Source of the DNA: an uncultured Phycisphaerales bacterium
Lineage (GTDB): Bacteria; Planctomycetota; Phycisphaerae; Phycisphaerales; UBA1924
Direction of reading: 5' to 3'
NCBI GenBank assembly: GCA_937995595.1
Contig: CALKJW010000034.1
Span: 1-64,000 of the forward strand
DNA: 64,000 nt
In this document: in pieces, positions 45,403 through 53,900 of the stretch
How the letters are laid out: every line of letters begins with the position of its first letter
Position numbering within the stretch: position 1 is the first letter of the stretch
The notes under the pieces: model-generated
Seen by the model: only the letters and a program-made list of their open reading frames with translations
What the model was told of the DNA's origin: nothing
The model's database searches: none
Program-made: the position numbers and the translations under genes

Positions 45403-48400
45403 TCAGTCGGCGAGCACCGAAGCGGCGAGTTCGATCGGGTGCAGCGCGTCCCGCTGCGCGCCGTCGTGGATCTGGTGCCGGCACGAGGTGCCCGTAGCGC
45501 AGATGGCCGCGTCGGGCGCGGCGGCGCGCGCCGCGGGCAGCACGGACAGTTCGCCGATCCGCATGGACAGGTCGTAGCGGTCGGTCGTGAAGCCGAAACT
45601 CCCGGCCATGCCGCAGCAGGTCGAGTCGAGCACGCGCACGCGCGGACCGAACAGCCGGCGCAGCAGCCGCGCGCTGGACTCCGCGCCCCACAGCGCCTTC
45701 TGGTGGCAGTGCGCGTGCAGCAGCACCTCGCCCGCCGATCCGCCGGCCGGCTCGCGCGGCGGCACGGGGTGGCGGTCCCAGTCGCGGTCGATGAACTCCT
45801 CGACGAGCATCGCGCGGCTCGCGAGGGCGACGCGTTCCTCGATCGGCGTGCGCACCTTCAGTTGCAGCCAGTCGTCCTTGATCGCGCTCAGGCACGAGGG
45901 TTCGCACGCGACGACGGCGCGGACGCGCGGGTCGTGGATCGCCGGCCGCAGCGCGCGCAGCGTCGCGTCGATCGTCTCGCGCGCATCGTCGAGCAGGCCG
46001 TTCGAGATCATCGCGCGCCCGCAGCACCCCCCGCCCGCGCCGCCCCACGCCGCGGTCGCGCCCTGCTCGGGCAACAGATCCACCGCGTAGCCCAGCGCTT
46101 CGAGCACGCGAACGGCCGCGATGCCGATCCGCGGCTCGTTGTACGCCGTGAAGCAGTCGGCGAACAGCACGACCCGCGGCAGGTCGGCGTGGCGCATCGG
46201 CGTCGGACGCGAACGCCACCACGCGTACAGCGAGCGCTCGAACCGCGGCACGTCGCGGCGCGGATCAACACCCAGCACGCGGCGGAGGAGCCACTTCGTG
46301 ATGCGCAGACGGTTGACCCGGTTGGCAAGGCGAGGCGTGATGGACCCGAGTTGGTTCAGCAGTCGCACGTGCCCGAACACGCGCGCGGCCAGCGGCGGCG
46401 CGCCCGCGGAGGCGTACCGCTGCGCCGTGTACTCGGCCTTCAGGCGCGAGATGTCGACGTTGCTCGGGCACTCGCTCTTGCACCCCTTGCACGACAGGCA
46501 CCAGTCGAGCGTCCGGATCGTCGCGGTGTCGTTCCAGTCGGGCGCGCCGGCGCGGGGCGCGCGCCCGGTCTGCCCCGTCAGCGCCAGCCGCAGCGCGTTG
46601 CCGCGCCCGCGGGTCGAGTGCCGCTCGTCCATCGTCGCCATGTACGACGGGCACATGACCCCGCCGCTGCGCTTGCGGCAGACCCCCGCGCCGTTGCACT
46701 GCTCGGCGGCGCCGAGCAGGCCGTGCTGGTCGCTGTAGTCAAAGTAGGTGTCGATCCCGCGGAGGTTGCCGCTGTGGGCGTGGCCGCGCGTGGGATCGCG
46801 CACGACGACGCCCTCCGCGTCCAGCCGCAGGTTCCTGGCGATCGATTCGACCGGCCCGGGCGCGACGATGTTGCCGGGGTTGAGGATGCCGCGCGGGTCG
46901 AAGAGCGCCTTGACCTCGCGGAACGCGCGCATGATCTCGGGCCCGAAGAACCGCTCCAGCAGCGGGCCGCGGACGCGGCCGTCGCCGTGCTCGCCGGACA
47001 TGATGCCCCCGCACGCGCGGGCGAGGTCGGCGATCTCGACGGCGATGGCGACCATGCGCTCGCGGTCGGCCGGGTCGTGCAGGTTGATCATCGGGCGCAC
47101 GTGCAGCACGCCGACGCTGGCGTGGGCCCAGTAGGCCGCGCGCGTGCCGTGCCGGTTCACGATCTCCTTGAACTCGCGCACGAACTCGGCCAGCCGCTCG
47201 ACCGGCACGGCGTTGTCCTCGACAAACGTGATGGGCTTGCGGCCGCCCTCGCCCAGACCGTGCAGCAGCGGCTCGCCCGCCTTGCGGAGCTTCCACGCGC
47301 TGAGCATCGCCGCGGCGTCGGTGTGGTACGCCGCGCCGCCGGGCAGCACGCCGCCGAGCCGCGCGACCAAGGTGCGCAGGGCGTGGAATCCGCGCTCGAC
47401 TTCCGCCGCGCCGTCGAAACCGAAGAACTCGACGTAGAGCACGGCCTTGGGCTCGTTCTTCGCGGCGTCGGCGCCGGGCAGCAGGTCAACGTAGCGCCGG
47501 TACTCGATGTTGCCCCGGGCCGCGTCGAGCACCACGTCGTCGAGCAGTTCGACGGCCGTCAGGCCCAGCGGCAGGCACGCCTGCAGGATGGGGTTGACCG
47601 CGTCGATCGCGTGCTCGAGCGTGGCGAAACTGACAACCGCCAGACCCTTGGCGCGCGGCGCAGGCATGAGCCGCACGCGGGCGCGGAGCGTGACCGCCAG
47701 CGTGCCCTCGCTCCCAGCGAGCAGCGGCACGAGGTCGAGCGTTTGCGGCGTCGCGCCCGCCTCGACCTGATCGAGGATCATGTCCAGCGCGTAGCCCGCG
47801 TTGCGCCGAACCGTCCGCGGGAAGCGCCCGCGGATCGGACCGGCGAGCGGGCGCACGACGTCGATGACCCCCGCGGCCAGCCGGCGCGCGGTCCTGCTCC
47901 GTGCGCCCGCGCCCGGCCCGAGCCACAGGCGCTCGCCCGTGCCGAGGCAGACCTCCAGTTCGCGCAGGTTCTCGACGGTGCGCCCGTAGCGGATCGACCT
48001 CGCCCCGGCCGCGTTGTTGCCGATGCACCCGCCGATGGTCGCCTGACGCGACGTGGCGGGATCGGGCGCGAAGAACAGCCGCTGCCCGCGCCGCACCAGT
48101 TCGTCGTTCAACTCGTCTACGTTCACGCCGACCTCGCACACGACGGTGTGTCCCTGCCAGTCGCCGGGGCGCGACGCGTCGGCGCGCTCCGTGCGCTCGA
48201 CGCTCCCGACCGCGCGGCAGCGCGGCGACAGGTCCATGACCACCGCGCGGTTGGTGCACTGGCCCGCGAGGCTGGTCCCGCCGCCGCGCGGCAGGAGCGC
48301 GACGCCCGCCGCGGCGCACGCACGCACAACTCGCTCCGCGGCGTCGATGCCTGCGGGGATCACGACGCCGAGCGGTTCGACTTGGTAGAGCGAGGCGTCG

Positions 48401-48549
48401 GTGGCGTAGAGCAGGCGGTCGTGGAGCGACGTGCGCACCTCGCCGCCATCGGGTCCGAGCGCGGCGCGGAGCAGGTCGGCCACGTCCGCCGCGCCGGCGG
48501 CTTCAGGGTTGGGCGGCCGGGCGTTGTTCAGGACATGGAGTTGCGGCAT
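45403..48549 (-). CDS. FAD- and Fe-S-binding oxidase (YdiJ/GlcD-GlcF fusion type)
   Basis: A 1048-residue flavin enzyme with an Fe-S reductase half, as in D-2-hydroxyglutarate or D-lactate dehydrogenases. The N-terminal FAD-binding_4 domain has LLPRGGGTSLAGQ (near 100) and IGGCIGNNAAGARSI (near 172). The FAD-oxidase C domain runs to about 560. The Fe-S part has CNGAGVCRKRSGGVMCP (near 620) and CLSCKGCKSECPSNVD (near 685). The two CCG domains are in the last 250 residues (GGCCGRAM, CHQKALWG and TCCGMAGSFGF). It would oxidise a 2-hydroxyacid and pass electrons to a membrane carrier. ATG 48549 was chosen; 27 extra codons upstream lack similarity. Confidence 0.94.
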   Translation of the reverse strand: MPQLHVLNNARPPNPEAAGAADVADLLRAALGPDGGEVRTSLHDRLLYATDASLYQVEPLGVVIPAGIDAAERVVRACAAAGVALLPRGGGTSLAGQCTNRAVVMDLSPRCRAVGSVERTERADASRPGDWQGHTVVCEVGVNVDELNDELVRRGQRLFFAPDPATSRQATIGGCIGNNAAGARSIRYGRTVENLRELEVCLGTGERLWLGPGAGARSRTARRLAAGVIDVVRPLAGPIRGRFPRTVRRNAGYALDMILDQVEAGATPQTLDLVPLLAGSEGTLAVTLRARVRLMPAPRAKGLAVVSFATLEHAIDAVNPILQACLPLGLTAVELLDDVVLDAARGNIEYRRYVDLLPGADAAKNEPKAVLYVEFFGFDGAAEVERGFHALRTLVARLGGVLPGGAAYHTDAAAMLSAWKLRKAGEPLLHGLGEGGRKPITFVEDNAVPVERLAEFVREFKEIVNRHGTRAAYWAHASVGVLHVRPMINLHDPADRERMVAIAVEIADLARACGGIMSGEHGDGRVRGPLLERFFGPEIMRAFREVKALFDPRGILNPGNIVAPGPVESIARNLRLDAEGVVVRDPTRGHAHSGNLRGIDTYFDYSDQHGLLGAAEQCNGAGVCRKRSGGVMCPSYMATMDERHSTRGRGNALRLALTGQTGRAPRAGAPDWNDTATIRTLDWCLSCKGCKSECPSNVDISRLKAEYTAQRYASAGAPPLAARVFGHVRLLNQLGSITPRLANRVNRLRITKWLLRRVLGVDPRRDVPRFERSLYAWWRSRPTPMRHADLPRVVLFADCFTAYNEPRIGIAAVRVLEALGYAVDLLPEQGATAAWGGAGGGCCGRAMISNGLLDDARETIDATLRALRPAIHDPRVRAVVACEPSCLSAIKDDWLQLKVRTPIEERVALASRAMLVEEFIDRDWDRHPVPPREPAGGSAGEVLLHAHCHQKALWGAESSARLLRRLFGPRVRVLDSTCCGMAGSFGFTTDRYDLSMRIGELSVLPAARAAAPDAAICATGTSCRHQIHDGAQRDALHPIELAASVLAD

Positions 48550-48734
48550 GGGGAGTCGGCCGATGGTAGGGTGCCGCGGCTTGACCTCGCGGCGGTCGGA
48601 GCACGTGGACACCCGCGCGTGGGCGGCCATCTGTCGGCATAAACCGCCGCGACCCGTGAGTCGCGGCGTCGGTACAGTTACCCGACGCGGCCCGTCCGAT
48701 CGTTCGGTCCGGGCCGCTCAACAGGAGACCGCAC

Positions 48735-50927
48735 ATGTCATCGTTCCGCTCTCGTCGGCACGGGAATCCCGCCGCGACGTTGATCCTCTGCGCCGGGTTG
48801 GCGCTCTCGGGCGCGGCGTTCGCGCCCGTCGGCGCGGCGCACGCCCAGCAGTCGCGCGAAGCCGCCGCGGCCAAGGCCGCGGACCAGTTGCCGATCAGGA
48901 AGATCGTGCTCTACCGCTCGGGCGTGGGGTACTTCGAGCGCAGCGGGGTCGTGGACGGTAACAGCGAGATCCAGTTGCGCTTCAACGCCGAGCAGATCAA
49001 CGACATTCTCAAGTCGATGGTGCTGCTCGACCTCGGCGGCGGCCGGATCGACACGGTGTCGTACGCGTCGAAGGAACCGCTGGCGCGTCGTCTGGCGTCG
49101 TTCGGCGTGAACATCGCGAACAACCCCGGCGTGCCCGAACTGCTGGGCCAGTTGCGCGGCGCGCCGGTGAACGTGCTCGTCGCGGGGGCGCAGGTGCAGG
49201 GCACGGTGCTGGGCGTGGAGGACCGGCCGATGCCCGCCGCGCCCAACCAGCCCGCCTCGCGCGCGCTGGTGCTCAACCTCGTCACCAGGAACGGCCTGAA
49301 GTCGATCGCCATCTCGGACATTTCGTCGTTCGAGATCCTCGACCAGGAACTCGCGGCGGAGTTGAACAAGGCGCTGGCGACACTGGCCGAGTATCGGGCC
49401 GACCGCACCAAGACCGTGGACCTGCGCTTCGCGGGGCAGGGCTCGCGCCGCGTCGTCGTCGGCTACGTGCACGAGATGCCCGTCTGGAAGACCAGTTACC
49501 GGCTGGTCATCCCCGAGGACCAGCCCAAGGCACGAGGGGGCGAGGGCGGCGCGGGCAGCCGCGGCGAGGTGCTGATCCAGGGCTGGGCGATCGTCGAGAA
49601 CACGACCGACCAGGACTGGGACGGGGTGACGATGGCGCTGGTCTCCGGCCGCCCGGTGTCGTTCCAGATGGACCTGTACGAGCCGCTGTACACCTTCCGT
49701 CCGATGCTGCCGGTGCCGACGGTCCCCGGCGTGATGCCGCGGAGTTACGCCGGCGGGATCGAGCCGGCTCGCGACAAAGGCGCGGCGCAGACGGGTGGCG
49801 GCGCACCGGGCCGACCGCCCGCCGCGGCGGCGCCCGAGCCGGCGCGCCGGATGCGGGGGGCGGTCGCGGAGTCGGCGGCCATGGACGCGGACATGCAGGG
49901 CCTGTACGCGGGCGTCGCGTCGGCGGAGATGCTCGACTACGCCGCGGCGGGTCGGGCGCAGGCCGCGGAGGTCGGCGAGGTCTTCCAGTACCAACTCGAT
50001 CTGCCGGTGAGCATCGAGCGGCAGCGTTCGGCGATGATCCCGATCCTGACGGCGACCATCCCCGGCCGGCGGGTGAGCATCTTCAACATCGCCGACGGGT
50101 CCGAGCACCCGATGCGCGGCGTCGAGATCGTGAACGACTCGAACCTGCAACTGCTGCCGGGGCCGATCAGCGTGAGCGACGGCGCCTCGTACGCGGGCGA
50201 TGCGCAGATCGGGCACGTGGGCCAGGGCGACAAGCGGCTGCTGGCCTACTCGGTGGACCTCGACGTGCGCGTGCAGACGCAGAACGAGCAGCAGCAGAAC
50301 ATCACGAAACTCAGGATCGTCAACGGGATGTTCGAGCAGACGGTGCAGAGCAGGCAGACGTTCACCTACACCTTCCGCAACGGCGACGAGAAGCGCGGGC
50401 GGACGATCTACATCGAGCACCCGCGCGACGACAACTGGAAACTCGTGACGCCCGCCAAGCCCGACGACCAGACGCAGACGCACTGGCGCTTCGTCGCCGA
50501 GGCCGGCGCGGGCAAGACCGTGTCGTTCCCGGTGGTGCTCGAGCGCGTGTACTTCCAGTCGTTCGGCGTGATGGACGTCGACATGCCGACGCTCATCGGG
50601 CACCGTCAGAACGGGCGCATCTCCGAGGCGGCGCTGGCCGCGGTGCGCAGGGCCGCGGACCTGCAGGCCGCGGTGAACGAGACCGAGCGGCGCCTGCGCG
50701 GCCTGACCGACCAGGTGGCGGAGATCACGGCCGAGCAGTCGCGCATCCGCGAGAACCTCGCCAGACTCGGGCAGGGCAGCGCGCTGGCCGAGCGGTACAT
50801 CGCCAAACTCAACGACCAGGAGACGCAGTTGGAGCAGATCGGCGCGCAGCGCGCGGCGGCCCAGCAGCAACTCGAACAGCAGCGGCGCGAGTTGAACGCC
50901 TACATCCGCGGGCTCAACGTGGAGTGA
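48735..50927 (+). CDS. DUF4139-domain exported protein
   Basis: A 730-residue secreted or periplasmic protein. The signal peptide extends to about residue 38 (ALSGAAFAPVGAAHAQ). The DUF4139-like region has DRTKTVDLRFAGQGSRRVVVGYVHEMPVWKTSYRLVI (near 226-262) and WAIVENTTDQDWDGVTMALVSGRPVSFQMDLYEPL (near 290), a beta-rich fold. A Pro/Ala insertion with Arg-Met clusters lies near 345-400. The last 90 residues are a coiled coil (ADLQAAVNETERRLRGLTDQVAEI, then QLEQQRRELNAYIRGL). AGGAG stands upstream of ATG 48735. The function is unknown. It converges with moxR (nine bases between stops). Confidence 0.87.
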   Translation: MSSFRSRRHGNPAATLILCAGLALSGAAFAPVGAAHAQQSREAAAAKAADQLPIRKIVLYRSGVGYFERSGVVDGNSEIQLRFNAEQINDILKSMVLLDLGGGRIDTVSYASKEPLARRLASFGVNIANNPGVPELLGQLRGAPVNVLVAGAQVQGTVLGVEDRPMPAAPNQPASRALVLNLVTRNGLKSIAISDISSFEILDQELAAELNKALATLAEYRADRTKTVDLRFAGQGSRRVVVGYVHEMPVWKTSYRLVIPEDQPKARGGEGGAGSRGEVLIQGWAIVENTTDQDWDGVTMALVSGRPVSFQMDLYEPLYTFRPMLPVPTVPGVMPRSYAGGIEPARDKGAAQTGGGAPGRPPAAAAPEPARRMRGAVAESAAMDADMQGLYAGVASAEMLDYAAAGRAQAAEVGEVFQYQLDLPVSIERQRSAMIPILTATIPGRRVSIFNIADGSEHPMRGVEIVNDSNLQLLPGPISVSDGASYAGDAQIGHVGQGDKRLLAYSVDLDVRVQTQNEQQQNITKLRIVNGMFEQTVQSRQTFTYTFRNGDEKRGRTIYIEHPRDDNWKLVTPAKPDDQTQTHWRFVAEAGAGKTVSFPVVLERVYFQSFGVMDVDMPTLIGHRQNGRISEAALAAVRRAADLQAAVNETERRLRGLTDQVAEITAEQSRIRENLARLGQGSALAERYIAKLNDQETQLEQIGAQRAAAQQQLEQQRRELNAYIRGLNVE

Positions 50928-50936
50928 GGCCCCGGC

Positions 50937-51965
50937 TCAGGCCGGGCTTTCGACGCTCTCGAGCACGTCCAGCAGGATGGCCTGAGCCGACCCCGGCGGG
51001 TAGGTCCCGTGCTCGTCGTGCCGGACCCGCGCGGCGGTGTAGGCCTTGGCGATCACGCGGTGCGCGCCGACCGGCAACAGGTTCTGCGTGATGTCGTCGG
51101 GCGTGCAGTAGTCCCGGTCGGCCAGCACGGCCGTGGCCCGCGCGGCCTGCGCCAGCGCCAGCGCGCCGCGCGGCGAAAGCCCGACCTGCAGGTCTTCGCG
51201 CCTGCGCGTCGCGTTGGCGATCTGCACGATGTAGTCGATCAGCACCGGCTCCATCCGCACGCGGTCCACGCGCTGCTGGAGCGCGAGCACGTCGTCCCGG
51301 TGCAGCACGGGCTTCAGGTCACGCAGTTCGGTGTCCGCGGGCCGCTCGGCCAGCACGCGCGACTCGGCCTCGGGCGACGGGTACCCCAGCCCGATGCGCA
51401 TCAGGAACCGGTCGAGTTGATTCTCCGGGAGCAGGTAGGTGCCCTCGAAGTCAAAGGGGTTCTGCGTCGCGATGAGCATGAACGGCTGCTCGAGCGGGTA
51501 CGTCCGGCCGTCGATGGTCACCGTCGCCTCGCTCATCGCCTCCAGCAGCGCGGTCTGCGTGCGCGGCGGGGTGCGGTTGATCTCGTCGGCCAGCACGATG
51601 TTGGCGAAGATCGGCCCGCGCTTGAACGTGAACCCCCCACCACCCCCACCACCTCCCCCGCCTCCACCTGCGCCGCCGGCCGCGTGCCCCGCGCTGTCGC
51701 CGTTGCCGGATGACGGGCGGGTGTAGACGGTCACGCCGAGAATGTCCGAGGGCAGCAGGTCGGGCGTGAGTTGGACGCGCGAGAACGAACAGTCGATCGA
51801 CCGCGCCAGCGCCGTCGCCAGCACCGTCTTGCCGACGCCCGGCACGTCCTCGATCAGCACGTGCCCGCGCGCCAGCAGGCAGCAGATCACCTGGTCCACC
51901 GCGCGCAGATTCCCGAGGAACACGCGGCCGATGTTCTGGCGGAGCAGTTCGACGGGTCCTGGCAT
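50937..51965 (-). CDS. MoxR-family AAA+ ATPase with a poly-glycine insertion
   Basis: A 342-residue MoxR ATPase, a chaperone-like protein that matures or activates partner proteins, often VWA-domain ones. Walker A is EDVPGVGKTVLAT (40-51), Walker B is IVLADEINRTPPRTQTALLEAM (123-143), with ATQNPFDFEGTY and the lid AQAARATAVLADRDYCTPDDI. Residues 84-111 are a Gly/Ser/Ala insertion (encoded largely by GGT/GGG/GGC repeats) placed between strand 2 and the Walker B helix, where family members usually have a short turn. No DUF58 gene is adjacent, which is unusual; a VWA protein is encoded at 59153. Confidence 0.94.
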   Translation of the reverse strand: MPGPVELLRQNIGRVFLGNLRAVDQVICCLLARGHVLIEDVPGVGKTVLATALARSIDCSFSRVQLTPDLLPSDILGVTVYTRPSSGNGDSAGHAAGGAGGGGGGGGGGGGFTFKRGPIFANIVLADEINRTPPRTQTALLEAMSEATVTIDGRTYPLEQPFMLIATQNPFDFEGTYLLPENQLDRFLMRIGLGYPSPEAESRVLAERPADTELRDLKPVLHRDDVLALQQRVDRVRMEPVLIDYIVQIANATRRREDLQVGLSPRGALALAQAARATAVLADRDYCTPDDITQNLLPVGAHRVIAKAYTAARVRHDEHGTYPPGSAQAILLDVLESVESPA

Positions 51966-52048
51966 GCGGCGCTCGGGTCGGGTTTCGGTGGTCCGTCGCG
52001 AGTGTATGCGTTGCCGCCGCGACGCGGGGTCCGCGGTCGTGATAGGCT

Positions 52049-53098
52049 GTGACCGAGCCGATGCAGGACCACCCGCCCAACGCGGACCATCCCGACGCCG
52101 GGGGCGCGCTCGACCGCGCCGTCGACCTCGGACACGAACTCGGCGGCGACCTGCCGTGCGCCGTGTGCGGGTACAACCTTCGCGGCCTGTCCATCCGGGC
52201 GTTCTGCCCCGAGTGCGGCACGGGCATCCGCGTGACCATCCTCGCCGTCGTCGACCCGTTGGCCAGCGAGTTGCAGCCGATCCGGTTCCCGAGGCTGCTG
52301 GCGATGCTCATCAACGCCTGCAGCGCGGGCGCGTTGTTCGCCGCGCTGCTCGCGTGGCTGCCGATCGCGTACGACTTTGCCAACCTCATGGGGTTCCGCG
52401 TGCAGAGGCCCGACGTCGGCATCGGCGTGACGGCGGCGATGTGCGTGTCGATGCTCGGCGCGTGCGGGTTGATCCGCCCGCACGCCCGCATCCCGTGGGC
52501 CACGACCGTGCTGGCGGCCGTCGGCGTCGCGCTCTACATCCCGGCGATCTGGGCGATGACGGCCTACGAGATGCACACCGAGGCGGCGGGCGGGCCGGGG
52601 TACTTCGAGGGCTGGTTGCCGTACGGCGCGCGGGCCGGCTTCGCCGTCGCGTCGTGGGGGACGTTCGCCGCGATCGTGCTGTGCCTGCGGCCGGCGTGCC
52701 GCGTGCTGGTGGCGCGGTCGCTGGCGATGCGCACCGGTCGCGTCGACCGGCAGACGATGTACGCGATGGCGGTCGCCGCGGCGGTGGCCGCGCTGGGTCA
52801 CGGGCTGGGCGGACTGGCCGCGTCGATGACGGCCTCGGGCGGCGCGGCCATGGTCGTGGACGCGCTCCGCATCGCCGGCCTTGTGCTCGCGGCGACGGGC
52901 GCGTTTCTCTTCACGGCGGGCCTGCTCGGCTCGGTCATCGACACGGTGCGCATCGCGGGGGCGATCATGGCCCCAAGCCCCGACCTGCCCGAGGTGATCA
53001 GGCGCGGGCACGCGCGTCCGCGCGGCGTGCGCGCCGTCGTGGGCGGCGCGCTGGGGCGGCGCTCGCGTGACATCCGGCCCGACGGGACCGACGCATGA
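52049..53098 (+). CDS. zinc-ribbon multi-pass membrane protein
   Basis: A 349-residue protein. Residues 36-58 form a zinc ribbon, CAVCGYNLRGLSIRAFCPECG, with two Cys-x-x-Cys knuckles; the C-G-Y-N-L-R-G form is a planctomycete signature (recalled). Six to eight hydrophobic segments follow (from about residue 85 to 300), and a basic tail ends the protein. GTG 52049 is used; ATG 52061 is an alternative. The function is unknown. The stop overlaps the zincin start as ATGA, so the two are probably one transcript. It is divergent from moxR with 83 bases between starts. Confidence 0.84.
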   Translation: MTEPMQDHPPNADHPDAGGALDRAVDLGHELGGDLPCAVCGYNLRGLSIRAFCPECGTGIRVTILAVVDPLASELQPIRFPRLLAMLINACSAGALFAALLAWLPIAYDFANLMGFRVQRPDVGIGVTAAMCVSMLGACGLIRPHARIPWATTVLAAVGVALYIPAIWAMTAYEMHTEAAGGPGYFEGWLPYGARAGFAVASWGTFAAIVLCLRPACRVLVARSLAMRTGRVDRQTMYAMAVAAAVAALGHGLGGLAASMTASGGAAMVVDALRIAGLVLAATGAFLFTAGLLGSVIDTVRIAGAIMAPSPDLPEVIRRGHARPRGVRAVVGGALGRRSRDIRPDGTDA

Positions 53099-53559
53099 CC
53101 CCGGCGCAGCGCGAACGATTCGACCGGCTGCTCGAGGACGTGATCGCGGGCCTGCCGCCAAGAGTGGCCGCCCTGCTCGACGAGGTGCCCGTGCACGTGC
53201 TCGACCGACCGAGCGGCGCGATGGTCGATCAACTCCGTCGCGATGGAACGCTCGGGCCCGACGAGGACGGGGCCGACCTGTGCGGCCTGCACTCGGGCGT
53301 CGCGCTCACCGAGCGATCGGTCGAGGACCCCGGCGGCTGGGGCGCCGACATCGGCGTGCCCGAGCACGTGCACCTGTTCCGTGAGGGCATCGTTTCGCTG
53401 GCCTTCGAGAACCTCGGGATCGAGGACGGGGCCGACGGCTGGAGCCACCCGGAGGCGGATGAGGAAATCTACGAGGAGATCCGCATCACGCTCCTGCACG
53501 AACTGGGCCACCACTTCGGGCTCGACGAGGACGACCTCGACGAACTGGGCTACGCCTGA
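53095..53559 (+). CDS. zincin-like metallopeptidase-family protein (PF06262 type)
   Basis: A 154-residue protein of the small zincin family found with HExxH near the C terminus. The motif is LLHELGHHFGLDEDDLDELGYA (about residues 133-154), where HELGH and the following Asp or Glu would bind zinc. The N-terminal half has a long helix and VEDPGGWGADIGVPEHVHLFREGI. The enzyme is usually described as uncharacterised. The ATGA overlap with the zinc-ribbon membrane protein gene suggests coupled expression. It ends before a strong hairpin at 53586. Confidence 0.88.
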   Translation: MTPAQRERFDRLLEDVIAGLPPRVAALLDEVPVHVLDRPSGAMVDQLRRDGTLGPDEDGADLCGLHSGVALTERSVEDPGGWGADIGVPEHVHLFREGIVSLAFENLGIEDGADGWSHPEADEEIYEEIRITLLHELGHHFGLDEDDLDELGYA

Positions 53560-53585
53560 GCCGTCGCGCGGAGCAGAAACAAGCA

Positions 53586-53614
53586 ACGCCGGGCGGTTCG
53601 CCCGGCGTTTGGAA
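53586..53614. terminator. strong hairpin between the zincin gene and tRNA-His
   Basis: AACGCCGGGC/GCCCGGCGTT, a perfect 10-bp stem (11 with the inner G-C) and a tiny loop, followed by a short T run (GTTTGG). It separates the zincin gene (plus) from tRNA-His (minus) and could serve both. Confidence 0.75.
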
Positions 53615-53616
53615 GG

Positions 53617-53691
53617 GTGGCTGACGGGACTTGAACCCGCGACCCCGGGAATCACAATCCCGTGCTCTAACCAACTGAGCTACAACCACCA
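53617..53691 (-). tRNA. tRNA-His (GUG anticodon)
   Basis: A 75-nt tRNA counting the extra 5' G(-1) that pairs with C73, the identity element of tRNA-His. The acceptor stem is GTGGTTG/CAGCCAC with one G-U pair. The anticodon stem is CGGGA/TCCCG with loop TTGTGAT (anticodon GUG). The T arm is CGGG-T-TTCAAGT. The 3' CCA is not encoded. Confidence 0.97.
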
Positions 53692-53723
53692 TCGTGTCCG
53701 CGGCGGTGGGCCGTGAACGCCTT

Positions 53724-53752
53724 ACTATAGCGTACGGTTGTGCGTCGGTCAG
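53724..53752 (-). promoter_or_regulatory. sigma-70-type promoter of tRNA-His
   Basis: Read on the minus strand: CTGACC at 53752-53747, a 17-base spacer, and TATAGT at 53729-53724. The -10 matches the consensus at five of six positions, the -35 at four. Transcription would begin near 53717, giving a leader of about 26 bases before the tRNA. Confidence 0.7.
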
Positions 53753-53900
53753 GTTCGGACGGTTTTCGGATGCGCGCGTCCGGGTTTCACTCTCGCCTTG
53801 ATCGGACCTATCGTCACCGACCGCCCCCGCCGCCTGTGGGGGCGTCTGTCGTTTGCGGGCGCACCGTCGTTGACGCCGCCCTTTCGAGGAGACTTTGCCC

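Noticed and set aside
45439-48642. A 1067-codon open frame on the plus strand opposite the FAD/Fe-S oxidase
   Set aside because: It is antisense to an intact, well-recognised gene in DNA of very high G+C, where stop-free shadow frames are expected; it has no recognisable domain.
48738-50870. A 710-codon open frame on the minus strand opposite the DUF4139 gene
   Set aside because: Same reason: it is the shadow of an intact gene, with His/Arg/Leu-rich filler sequence.
53617-53691. tRNA-His as an integration site
   Set aside because: No integrase and no flanking direct repeat seen; the neighbours (zincin, PckA) are housekeeping-type genes.
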